Assembly (NCBI GenBank): GCA_003415625.1
Contig: PYIU01000004.1
Location: 2,542,001 to 2,606,000 of the forward strand
Source: Aquanectria penicillioides
Taxonomy: Eukaryota > Ascomycota > Sordariomycetes > Hypocreales > Nectriaceae
Length of the DNA stretch: 64,000 nt
Direction: 5' to 3'
The stretch's first letter is position 1. Each line of letters starts with the position of its first letter. Below, in pieces: positions 45,556 through 58,577 of this stretch. The position numbers and the translations under genes are program-made. A model generated the notes under the pieces. That model had not been told where the DNA came from. It searched no databases and saw only the letters and a list, made by a program, of their open reading frames with translations.

Positions 45556-48500
45556 ATGATTTCAAGGACAGCGCGATCATCGCGCATGTGCCTGGCATGC
45601 AGAGCCTACCTTTCCAGACGCACCGCCCTGCCAACATTTCGCGCGCTGTCCGTTCGAGATGGCTTCAGACAGCAACGGCACTTTGCGTCCGAGTCTGATT
45701 CGAAAAATGTCGATATCGACGCCATAATAGCCAGTAAATTCACCTTGGCCGATGCGAAGAAGGAATTCAACGGCGAAGACCGAAGCTCGAGACACACGAA
45801 ACGATCCGATCAAGACGAGCTCGACGACGACGATTTCGACTTCGATTCGTCGGAAATGAACGAGGCCGATCGCTCTATTTCCCACGAGATTGACAAATTC
45901 CTAGATGAAATCAGTGGAAACGCACCCAAGTCTAGGAATGATAAAGGTCCCTCATTGGACACTCTTTGGGAGTTCGACGATTCATCTGACTTCGCGACCA
46001 AACCCACCGGTGCTGAAGACTCGACCGATGCATTTGACAAGTCGATTCTCCCCAACTCTATTCCAAGGCACCGCAGCCAAACCAAGTTGCGCCATCAACT
46101 CCTTCACAATGAACCACTTAGCGTGTCAGCCCTTGGAGTACCTGCTGATGCCATCATCATCCGAAATCCCAACAAGATGCGACATGACAAAAAACCTACC
46201 AAGGAGATTGAGGAGAAGCTCGTCAACACAACCAATGGTATTGATTGGTCAGTGCTGGACCGTGAAAATGAAATCGAAGAGGTGGACTCGAAACAAGAGG
46301 TCTGGGACAACATCAACGAGCTGCGGCCTGACACAAACACGCTGCGCATGAGAGATTTCGAAAAGCTCTCGAAGACCCTGGCCAAAGGCTTCACTACAAA
46401 TCAACTTAGAGAATACATCCGCGATTACGAAATGGGTCCGGAAACTTCTACATTGAACTTAGGGGATTATCCATGGATTGACGAGCTGACTCCATGGGCA
46501 CCATCCAAGTCTGAACTCCCCGTCAACGTCAAGCTGGCTTACAAGTCTGAATGGATCAACAAACTGATGACCCAGAAATGGAAGATTGAAATTCAAGAAC
46601 ATGTGGATGACTTGGGCCAAGCCTTTATTCGGATCGACCCTCATTATTTTACTTTCCTCTCCCGTAAGTAGAGTCTGAAACTTCTAGCCTATCAACTAAT
46701 GTTTCGGTAAAGGTTCCAAGAGCGCTTTCCTAAGAAACGCAAGGAATGACTTCCTCGATGAAGCCAATAATGAAAAGGTGTCGACGACATCTAGCAAGTG
46801 TCGTGTCAACATCAGATCCCGGAAAGCCCCGGCGTATGCCATCCTGGAGCGGCTTGACAACTACTTTAAGAAAATACGACATCGCATGCTGCCCATCAGC
46901 CAGTATACGAAGCACATTCCAACTACCGCAGAGCTCGAGGATCTTTCCCGCATCACCTCCACTTCACTCAAGCTTCACAAAAAAGGAAAAGATGTCGTAC
47001 GTATCATCAACATCATGCTACTTTATTCAGCTACTTACAAAGGCACAGGAACTTCAAGTTTCATGGTTCGCTGGTCAAACTCCCGATAGCACAGACCAGC
47101 CTCGAAATGAGGACAAGGCAGATACGGTGTTCCGACTGTTGACAACTCGTCCAGTCCGCGGCCTCTCCAATACCGTCGAATGTATCCCCTCATTGAAGTC
47201 GGGCAGTGGCCTGTTCATCAGCTCTAACAGAGAGAAGAGAAGCATGGCTTGGAACGATAAACTTCACAAATGGTTTAGGTATGTGGCACATCCTGGCAGC
47301 TCTAGCGGCTCGCCAGAAACTCCCCTGGAACTCGCAAAAACGGCATCAATCCCAAACTACTCTGCCGACAAAGGCGATACTCGAAACCTGACCACGGCGA
47401 CGTTTGGCCATATTCTCCACGCAGAAGCGCAACAGTCAATGACCAAGCTAGCTCGAAGACGCAGAATCGTGTCTCCTGTCACCCCACATCCGGCTGCGTT
47501 CTCCACTCTCAAGCTTGACAACGAGGAGCCGCTCGCTCAAGAAAGAGCCATTGTCCTCAAATTCTCACCTCATGCTACGCGCTTGGAGAGCCCAGAGAAG
47601 CTTGGTCCTCCTGTTCGATTGCACATGCCAATCAGCTCCAAAATAGACATGCACAACTTCCAAATCCCCGAGGAGTCTGTCTTGGAGTGCATTATCCCGT
47701 GGGAGGTAGATGACATCCTGCTTCCTGGGCAGAATGTGGACGTGCGCCTCCAGAATGACCGTCGTATTCCCCTTGATATCAATCAGCCCCGGTTCCAGGA
47801 ATACCTCTCCGTATCAAATTTCAACCTCTATGTAGGTCGCCTTTTAACCCCGAAGGATGTGACACTCGCCGTTCCGAAGCAATGGCAGGAGACCAAATCG
47901 CCACGCGGCAAGTCATCTGAAGCCTCGGTGGACCTCCTCTATGATTTCCGTGGTATCGAGATTCACCAAACTATCGACATGCCATTCCGGGGCCACACGC
48001 TTCGCTACTCTGTGATCGAGGCTGGTCAACATGGTGGAAAGCGCCAGGAGATTTCCCTCCAACCAGGTTTGCCAGGAGCTCCTTCAAAGGCGTTCCAGGG
48101 CAAGCACCGCGAAAGCTTCCTGCAATGCGTTGAAGATATAGCAATTGGCAAGTCCTTCTCTTGGAGCGAAGGTTACAAGTCTGTCAAAGCGCAGCAATTC
48201 GAAGACTTCAGTTACGACTTACCCGCCGAGGAGTTCGGTGATGATTTCGTAGTGTCCGAAGTTGAAGCTGAGGTTCCGGAGAAGAAAGAACCAGTGGAGT
48301 GGGATCAACCGGAGGAACCAGTCAAGGAGCAACCCGTCAAAAAGCCAACCATGGCGAAGCAGGATCAAGATCAATCTTCCGATCTCCCTGAGTCTTCGAT
48401 AAGCGAGGCCGATTTCTTCAAGCGCTTCTCAAGTAGAGCAGGTGATCAACTTGATCAATTCAAGGCGCCAGTGGCCAAGAGGCGGAAGGGCAAGGGCAGC

Positions 48501-49007
48501 CGTGCCCAGGAGGAGGAAGCGTTGGATGAAAACGACCCATTCAAGATTTCTACAAAACGCCCGAGGGAGCATATGTCCGCTGTTGCCGCGGGCTCGGAGA
48601 CTTGCGATTCGCTTGCCAACAGTCACGACGGAGAAATCGAATTCTTCGAGAACGATCCCGCCGAAGACGATCTATACAATTCAGAAGAGTGGGATGATGA
48701 GGATTTTGACGACGAGGAAATCGAGGACAATGAAATGTCCACAGAAGAAATCGAAGCTGAACTAGTCCAACTGCTGGGACTCAAGAACCACCCAGCTCCG
48801 TCAAACTTGAATGAAGGTTCCGGCGAAGCTGTGGCCTCAGACTTAGCAGTGGCCGGCGCCGACACCTCAGGAGCTAATCCAGCTCAAGTGAGCATCCAAG
48901 AACCGCAAGTCGAAGTACCATCTTCAAAGGCTGAGCCTCCCACATCCGACAACATTGAGTCACAACAAACTCCCGAGACGAAAACTGATGAGACAGAAAA
49001 GAAATAA
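45556..49007 (+). CDS. Sls1/Rmp1-like mitochondrial inner-membrane translation/expression factor
   Basis: Three coding exons, 45556-46663, 46713-46996 and 47049-49007, giving 1116 residues. The N-terminus (MISRTARSSRMCLACRAYLSR and on to RQQRHFAS) is basic, Ser/Arg-rich and free of acids for over 40 residues, a mitochondrial presequence. An acidic region follows, then a conserved-looking globular region around the two introns (WINKLMTQKWKIEIQ, RIDPHYFTFLS, VSWFAGQTPDS). The last ~250 residues are acidic and low-complexity (DDEDFDDEEIEDNE). This organisation resembles the fungal mitochondrial inner-membrane-bound regulator family (yeast Sls1, Podospora Rmp1), which couples mitochondrial transcription and translation. 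I recall the family from overall features, not a diagnostic motif. An ATG at 45505 is in frame but would put LFLALS ahead of the presequence. Confidence 0.68.
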
Positions 49008-49593
49008 ACGGAGCAAAGGATAAATAAAGCAAGGACCAGCATATAGACGGGGTAATCTTGTATACTACTGTAACATTGTACTCATATATGTAAGATAGCC
49101 AATCTCATTCAACAATAGTGCCGAATAGTCCGCCCGCTTCTTCTCAAACACCATGGGTGCTAGACCACGTGACTTCAAGCCACTCAAATCAACATAGGTA
49201 CTACAGTGCTTTACTTCATCCAATCGCTGGAGAATCGCGGCAGGTCCGTTCCACAAACCAGCAACGAGATTCATGGACAAGGACCAGGGCTAAGGTTGGA
49301 GGTTCACGTCATAACGGCTTCACATTGTCACATCACATTGCAAGGGAAACATTAAAAGTTGCACGAATCACTTCTAGACTCTATTTTTTTGGTTGTTGTT
49401 TAGGACAACATGAGAAGTTCTGCAAAAATATTTTCTCCCAGCCTCTCAATTTTTTTTATGCCCATGACAAAAGCCGAGTGCTCATGCAAAGCCGTGAAGA
49501 TCGTATCGTCGTAGAAGCAAGGACATCAGCCATTGAGCACGAGATCGCAAGTTAGAGATCCCGGACATTAAAGTTCCATCAGAAATAAATAGC
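49008..49593. other. Convergent 3' region between the Sls1-like and EF-1alpha genes
   Basis: 586 bp receiving the 3' ends of two converging genes. It is AT-richer than the coding flanks, with ATAAA-like signals near 49021 and T runs near 49384 and 49449. No coding signal. Confidence 0.6.
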
Positions 49594-51400
<1,807 letters not shown>

Positions 51401-51950
51401 TTTGACGGTATTTGGATGAAATTTGATAAATTTGTGTTAAGAACGCACTGTGAGAAGATTGTTAGCGGGGTGAAGGGGTGGTGAGAGAGTGCAGTCGAGG
51501 CGATGAGGCTGAGCGATGGTCGAGCGATGCGGGTGAAGCAAGGCGAGGCAAAGCGAAGCAACTCAAGGCGAAGGCGTGCTGAGAGGTGGAAGGGCACATA
51601 CAGATTCGCAGATCGGATGCTTGAACCGGGTATGCGAGACGAGGAGCAGAAGAGAAGAAAAAAAATCAAAACGGACGGTGGGAGGAGGAGATTTAAAAGG
51701 CAAAAGGTGGGTGGGTGGAGGGGAGGGGTGGGGAGAAGGAGGCAGCTGCGCGCGCGGGGCAACCAGCTGGCACAGACCGGCAAGCCCTAACAAGACTGAG
51801 GTTTTTTTTCGACCCTCGCCCTCGCGCACTCGCAGGATTTTTTGAAGCTTGTGGTCCAATCAGAGCTAGCATTAGAGAAGCTGGAGGGCGCTTGCCTGGC
51901 GGTACCAGAGGGGTCCAGTCCATCAAGATGATCGAGGCAGACATGATCGG
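51401..51950 (-). promoter_or_regulatory. EF-1alpha promoter and 5' leader with a leader intron
   Basis: On the minus strand a GTATGT donor at 51601 and an acceptor CTCACAG ending at 51449, with a GCTAACA branch point about 20 bases before it, define a probable 153-nt leader intron 48 bp upstream of the start codon. The region upstream of the donor is C/T-rich on the coding strand (about 51620-51760). Leader introns and pyrimidine-rich promoters are well known for fungal EF-1alpha genes. Confidence 0.7.
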
Positions 51951-54900
51951 TCTGAGGAATGGTACGAGGCTTTGCGCGAGCTATGGAGGGGCATTTCACT
52001 TCGTATCAAGCGGGTGTCTATGAAGAGAGAGCGCAGAGAAGCTTGGAGAGTGAACAGGATCTTGATATTGAACTGCGAACGTAGAGTCTGGCCTGTAGGC
52101 GCATCTCACAAGCTGACCTCCTGGCGTTGCACTCTGCTGTATCTTCAGGCCGAGGCGGCATGTCTTGCGGCCACGGTTTTACCCCAGCAACCAACGGGGG
52201 GGGGCTGTTTCTTGTGCGCTTCGTCAAACGCAGGAGAGCATAAGCGAGGGAATCGTTTTGGACATGAATCACGGCTCAGCACAGCATAGAGCGGCTGGTT
52301 CTACTTTCTACGCGCAGCGGTTCACTGACTCCTGGGAGCGCCTCGCATCCATCTCGTCTTCCTCTCTATCTCTCCATCTGTCCGCTAAGCATGCTCTCGC
52401 ACGGAAAAATCGATGCCTACACCTCAATATCTGACCCTCCAAAACCGGTGGAGGGCTGATGGGGATGGGCGAGGTACATGGCATCTGTTAGTACATACTT
52501 GCGGGGACATGACACGCCCACCGCCGCCTCCCAAACAGAAAAAATTTCACCACGGCCTAAAATTCAACAAAGGGAATGCGGTGGTGGTGGGCAACTGGGC
52601 GGTTGCTGGGTGCTCGGGGGTGGGTTGATGCTTGCTCCCCTGCTGTTTCTGCCGTGGAACCCTTCTGCCCAACCTGCTTCGCCCCTCATCTCTTGTCAGC
52701 CCAACGCAAACCGAAAGTGAGCGATTCGGGTCGGCGTGAGTCACTTGCAATCGAGATATTCGGCGTGTGTCAATATCAAAATTAATTCCAGACCGTATGA
52801 TTACAATTTATTGACTATCGTTAATTTTTTTTTTTTTTTTGGAAATTTTTTCAATGCTGACCGCAGAGTATTACAGCCCAAGGACGTTGGCCGAGAGGGT
52901 GTGACTGATGTGCCCGTAATCAGTCGCCAATGTTTTTTTCCCTGTGTTTTTTTTTTTTTCCTATCCCATTGTCGCTCGAGCGGGAGGGGGAGGGGCAGCT
53001 CTGCGCTCGGCGATAGCGATACTTGCTGCCCCTCCTTTGGCGGCGCATCTTTTAGGCGTCCAACCCTTGCGCATCCAGCACCCTTGTGAAGAGACGGACG
53101 TCATGCCCCACCACTAGCGGTCGCCACCGCCGCACGGATTTTGTGTGCACGGAAGATCCAACCAAAGAAAAAAAATCAAAATCCAAATGCCACACATGCC
53201 TGACCAGCACCCATGTCTTATCAGAGGAGCATCGAGGAGGGGTTGTTCTTCATGTGCAGCATCAAATTACCAAGGGTCAATGATTCATTCGGCCGAATCG
53301 TCTCCAGTCTTGAGGCAAGACATGGCGGATTCCCGAATCGTTGACATCGCCTCCCGAGTCGCCCATGTCGTACGTGTGTCGTTGTTGCGTGTCTCACCTT
53401 TGGCCCGTTGCCGATTCCTTTTCGCAATGGGACGAAAACAGTAGGAAGAAAAAAATTTTGTGCCCCTCCCCTCCCCCTCCTCTCCCTTGCCGTTGCTGCT
53501 CCGCTGGGCAAGCTACTGGAGCTACGTGCAAAGCACGTCTGGACTAGCAAAACAACCCCCAGAAAAGGACTGCAAAAGAATGGGGATTCTAGACCGAATC
53601 AGCCAAGCCCAAGCGACTAGAGGGGCAAAAGAGAGAGAGAGAGAGAGAAAAATTCCCAGCCACGGTGGAGACGTGCGAGCTTTCATGCACCTCACCATCG
53701 ACCATGCACCCATGCGCGGCAAGGCGGCCCATTCCATTCCCAGTCGAGCAACTTGCTTCACGACTCAAGCTTCTCTGCAGAACAACTGGTTACAGTTCAG
53801 TCTCCCGATCCATCCAAATCCCACCATACTGTCGAGTTGGGTCAAAAATGACCCACCAGCTCGTCCACCGCTTCACGCAACGCAACGCGGCTCTCTGTGA
53901 TCGGGCAGCTTCTTCACAAGACTTGCACCGAGCTCGTCTTGAGCGGTTAACATGTCCGAAAGCTGGAAATAGGTGAGGGGAAGAATGCTATCCGTCATGG
54001 CCCCACGTGTGGATTTGTTTCGTTACTTTTTTTCCTTCATCGTCCTCACCGCATGCCACCATTGCCGCCCCCATGGCCCCATCTCGGGAGCTCATCACCA
54101 TAACAACCTAGTGGAGGTCGAATTGCCCCATTCATCAAAGACCACCAAGGCGGGTCTACGATGGGGTTCTTGACAAGACAAGTTAATCAGGTGCGAATGT
54201 AGGAGTGAGCTGATGACGCTCAACATTTCGTGTTCATGCCTAAACATGTCATCCAACAACTCGTTTCAATTGAGACAATTTCACAAGATGTCTAGGGTAG
54301 GCGTAAATAATCATTTTGTGGAATATCAAAATTATGGTATGCACATGGAGGGAGGTGTAGTTACACAATCCTGTGGTAGAGTGAAAATCAAGAGCGAAAA
54401 AAAAAACAGCTGATGTTGATAAGATCTGCAATGTGATTGATACCAGGTTGATATGGCTAGGGCTAGACTCAGTTGTAGCTCTAGCGGAGCTTCAATTGGT
54501 ATTTGCATGACGGCCAAGGACTATAAAATCATGGGTCCCCCAACCCTCTTGGGACAGCCTTTGGTGGCTGGCCCTGACCCAATCCCGTCCACACTCAAAG
54601 CAGTATTTTGTCAAATTCTCAATCTGGGGAAACTATTTCGATAGCAAATCAAAAGCGAACAGACGCAAATGGCTCTCGCAAAGGCTCTCGCTGCAATTTG
54701 CAATTGTGGAAGGATTAATTGCATGTCCCGCACACGACACAACGACGGATGACCCACACAGGCGAGCGATTCCTAAAGGGATAGACAGCCGACATACAGA
54801 CTAGCAACTTGAAGCTAACGAAGCGCCCGAGACGACGAAAACTCAACGGCCGGCTGCATAGCTACATATATGTACCGGTCTCTTATGTTCGGTATCGATA

Positions 54901-55092
54901 GGCAGGATTCCGATCTCTCCGTCGCACCTCCCGACCCCTTCCCGTCGAGCGACCACAGCCAACTGCAAGCACCCATCCGACAGCCACCCAGCTACCAACC
55001 ACTTGCTGCCGACCGATTACCTCTTAAAGAGCGAAATTACCGAAGCATTCACAAACAGACGACTAGAAGCTGCCATTTGGTCGAGCGGTCAA
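51951..55092. other. Intergenic stretch upstream of EF-1alpha
   Basis: About 3.1 kb without a supportable gene. Simple tracts include poly-T near 52826-52841 and 52947-52960, C/T-rich sequence near 53462-53510 and (GA)n at about 53631-53647. Frames are short and without recognisable domains. Confidence 0.55.
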
Positions 55093-55178
55093 ACCCGTAT
55101 AGAGTAATAGCAACTCGTTGGACTCCTATTCAGTGTAGGTGTGAGCCAAGGATCTCGGTGCAAATCCGAGTGCGGGTG
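55093..55178 (+). tRNA. Candidate tRNA-Arg (anticodon CCT) with an intron, possibly decayed
   Basis: Acceptor halves 55093-55099 (ACCCGTA) and 55171-55177 (TGCGGGT) pair over seven positions with one G-U. The D stem is GAGT/ACTC at 55102-55105 and 55113-55116. The T arm is CTCGG/CCGAG around a TGCAAAT loop. The anticodon stem TTGG/CCAA is interrupted by about 15-16 extra nucleotides that contain AGG, complementary to the CCT anticodon (55125-55127) as in intron-containing pre-tRNAs. A T5 run at 55199-55203 could end Pol III transcription. The D arm resembles that of yeast tRNA-Arg(CCU) except for G18 to A. That change, the G in the T loop and an A-G mismatch at 31-39 leave open a tRNA pseudogene. 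Confidence 0.5.
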
Positions 55179-55692
55179 TCGATTCCAGAGGGATATTCTT
55201 TTTACCTACGCACCCTGGATTTTTGCTCTTCTTATTTGGCATCGAAGTCAACATTGAAACTATAGCTGTCCTCCCCCCCCCCCCCCCCCGTAGAGTGATG
55301 TGATTCTATTCATTCAGGACCCCGTCCTGTTTTGCTGTGGAACCCCGCAGCCTTGGCCTAAGGGAGGAGGAGGATGCTCCAGTTTGCATCAATCCTAAAT
55401 TCTCCTACCAAGGCGATCACAATTATACGTATACTATCTCTTGCGATTTACAACTACACGTATTTCATGGACTATCTTAGATCAACATAATCCATGTTCT
55501 ATAGTATATTGCTCCTCATGGTGTACTATTATGCTGTAATTTACAGTGTATGCTCTGTATATCAAGATCTCAAGGTACCCAACATCTTACAACGGTGACG
55601 GAACGGATATCTACAATGTCCTTAGAATGTACAATTACATCGCCGAACCGACAATAAGTGGTAATTCCCCATGATACTCATATGTACTCATT
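55179..55692. other. AT-rich intergenic spacer with a C homopolymer
   Basis: A run of about 17-18 C at 55271-55289 is followed by AT-rich sequence to the 3' end of the transporter gene at 55693. No coding signal. Confidence 0.6.
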
Positions 55693-57165
55693 TCATAGTC
55701 CCTTCTCGTTGACCTTCTTGGCCTTTGCATTCTGAGCCAATTTGGGCGTCTTGAGTCCCAAGAACACAGTGGCAGCCACAACCGCAATGCCTGTTGCGCC
55801 CATTCCGTAAGCCACCTCGCGACCAGCCCACCAGTAAATGCTAGTGAAGAGGATTGGACCGAGCCCGCGGCCGAGCTGTCCCCAGCTTCGAAGCATGCCT
55901 AGTTTGTTGCCACGCTCGTCCTCGCTAGCCTCGAAGCTGCTCAGCGCGTTGAGACCAGTGACGACGGTCGCCGAAGTCATGGCGAGGCACGTGGCTGCCA
56001 GGTACAGACCTCCAACGCTCGACACCTGGCCGAGAAGAATGAAGGAAGCAAGGCAAGAGACGACACCAATGCGAACGGAGAGCAGAGGTGGGAGGCGTCG
56101 AGTGACGCCACCTTGGAGGATGGAGGCCACTAGTCCAACGTAGCCAAGAAGCCTTCCGTTCTTTGCGGAAGTGAATGAGAACAGCTCATAGGTCATAAAA
56201 GACAGGGAGCTCTCCATGCCAGAGAAGAACAGAAGGAAGACAAAGTGGACTGCGTTCAGGATGAAGTGGGAGTTGGTTCGCTCAATCTTCTTTGGCGCAG
56301 CCTTCTTGGCACCATCGTTCTTGGCCTTGGCACCTGTCAAGGAGGGGAGGGTCTCGGGTAGGCAGACGTAGAGGTAAAGCGTCTCGACCACGATCAGTGC
56401 TAGGCTGAAGCTGGCTGCTGTCGCAAAGGGATTGGCAGCGACGGTCGAAATGCTGCTGAGCCAAGCACCCAGGCCAGGGCCGAAGGTGAAGGCAATTGAG
56501 AAGCAAACTCCAATCATGGCCATGGTTGAGCCACGGTTAGACTCGTCCGAGATATCGCTTGCCATGGCAGTGGCGAGCTGAACGTTGCCCTCAGACAGTC
56601 CACCTACAACTCGGCTGGCGATGAATGTGCGGAAGTCGACAGCGGCAACCCAGAGGAGAACAGAAATGATGTTACCGCACATGGAAGCGAGGAGGGCCTT
56701 TCGGCGGCCATATCGATCGGAGAAGGCGCCAATGAGGGGAGAAGCAATGGCCTGGAGGAGCCTGAACATCATGATGAGTCAGTCAGCTGTCTTACGAGAG
56801 GGGGGCAAACTAAGACGTGGCCATACGAAAACATGGAGCCTAATGCGCCACCCAGCAGCACAATGTCATGTCGCGAATCGATCGGACGGGAGAAGGCAGT
56901 CTTGTATCGGTGGAGGCCGCGAAGGACGGTCTGGAGGAGGGTCGCGGGGCCATCGCCGTCGACCTCGGGGCCCTCATGATCGCGGTAGAACTCGAGTAGC
57001 TTGGGGAACAGAGGGAGGATGAAGGTGAAGGAGATCTAGATTGAGCGCGCATGTCAGCGAAGAGCCAGGACTCGAGCATAGGTAATTGCGTACCAAGTCA
57101 AGCAGGAGGGAGATGGTGATGACTCGGAGGACCCTCTTCCTCGCTGCGGGATCGACAGAAGCCAT
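55693..57165 (-). CDS. Major facilitator superfamily transporter
   Basis: Three coding exons, 57165-57094, 57035-56827 and 56761-55693, giving 449 residues. Introns of 58 and 65 nt join a hydrophobic first helix (VITISLLLDL / ISFTFILPLF), a polar loop and GSMFSLLQAIASPLIGAF. MFS signature motif A is present as SDRYGRR after the second helix. About 11-12 hydrophobic segments can be seen, with a central cytoplasmic Lys-rich loop (KAKNDGAKKAAPKK) between the two halves. This fits a drug:H+ antiporter-like or tetracycline-resistance-like MFS member; the substrate is unknown. A P450 gene lies 1.4 kb upstream on the same strand, so joint work in a small metabolic or detoxification module is possible but unproven. 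Confidence 0.88.
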
Positions 57166-58577
57166 TGTCGCAAGCCTGTGAGTGCAAAAGTGGACAGATG
57201 ATTGCGAATGCAACGCAAGGCTAGAATGTGAGCATGCAAGAGAGAAAGAGAGAGAGAGAGCAAACAATGAAACGAAAAAAGACAAAAGTAATCAAACGCT
57301 AGAGAAAAGACGAGATGGAGATTCTGAAGGAACGGAATCCCAGACACGAAATGTAACAGGAGTTAATGGGACGTGGTCGTCAGATGGACATTGTGTCGTA
57401 TTTGTGGCACTGGATTGGTCCGACGAAAGGAAGCGCCGCGTCCTTCGAATCCAGTGACAGCCTTGCCGGGCGGGTGGTGGGCATTCGGTGTTCCTGCAGC
57501 GCCACAGCCCCCCCTGTAATTCGTTCTCTGTAGTTATATCCTGTATATCCGTCAACTTTTCTCACTGTTTGAGAGCATGTTCAGCCTCCGCTTCCCTGTC
57601 AGACCATCTTCATGCCGGCGCGGCTAAGCTGGATAGGGACTTGCCCAGACGCTTGGATCGTGCCTCGGAATATCAAAATTACCGTTACCGTATTAAACAG
57701 ATCTGGATTCGGTAGCGGGCCCTGCACGAGACAGACAGCACCTGTCAGTGTCGTCATTATTGATAATGATATAGTAATTTCCAAAGTCACCAAGTTTGAG
57801 CAGATGGAGCAAGACAGGTCATTGTGGTGTGAAATCAAGTAAAATTTTTTTGGGTTTATTGAACTTTGTTTTCTGGAGTTTTCCTTGTGAAGAATGCTTT
57901 GTCGTTTTCATGAGAGTCTCGTTTCGTTTCCTGCTTGAGTTTCCTGTCGTGCTGTGCCGAGCCCTGTGGCCGGCGAGATACCCACGCCCTGCCAGGCATG
58001 GAAGAATGTCGTGATCATCCCACAGATCAGACGGGTATTTTTGGTAGTAAAAATCTGACATAGGAGAATAAGTTGCCCGTGCGCCTTCAACCGGCGATGG
58101 GAGAGTTTGTGTGGCTCCCTCGAGCTGTCCACGTGCTGAGATGAAATCAAAACCTGCGCAGACGCCTGCTGTCCCTCCATTCATGCAAAAATGTGAAAAA
58201 GCCTCGCCCCCTTGAACATGAACGAAGCTCCATCCGCGCAAGACGCCGAGCAGATCAAAACAAAAACTCCAGACAAGTGCAATGCAGGAAAATCAGAAAG
58301 CATAACGAAACAAGGCAGAAAAAGAAATCAGAAACCGCCTCCGCCAATAAACAGCAGGAGAACGAAAACAAAGTGAATAATAATAACATGGACTTCGACA
58401 CTCCCACATGTCTCGCCCTAGGTATCTAACGTCAACTCATCACTTCCTCGTGTCATCGTGTCGTTTGATATCCGTTCAAATAATCGTTTCCTCATTCCGT
58501 CGCTGCGCATTGAAAAGAAGAAGAAAAAAAATTGGACAAATCCTCCCTGGACCTACCAGTCATTAGATAATTATGAC
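57166..58577. other. Intergenic interval between the P450 and transporter genes
   Basis: 1.4 kb that is downstream of the P450 and upstream of the transporter, both on the minus strand. It has a purine-rich (GA)n tract at about 57239-57260 and AT-rich patches. No coding signal. Confidence 0.6.
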
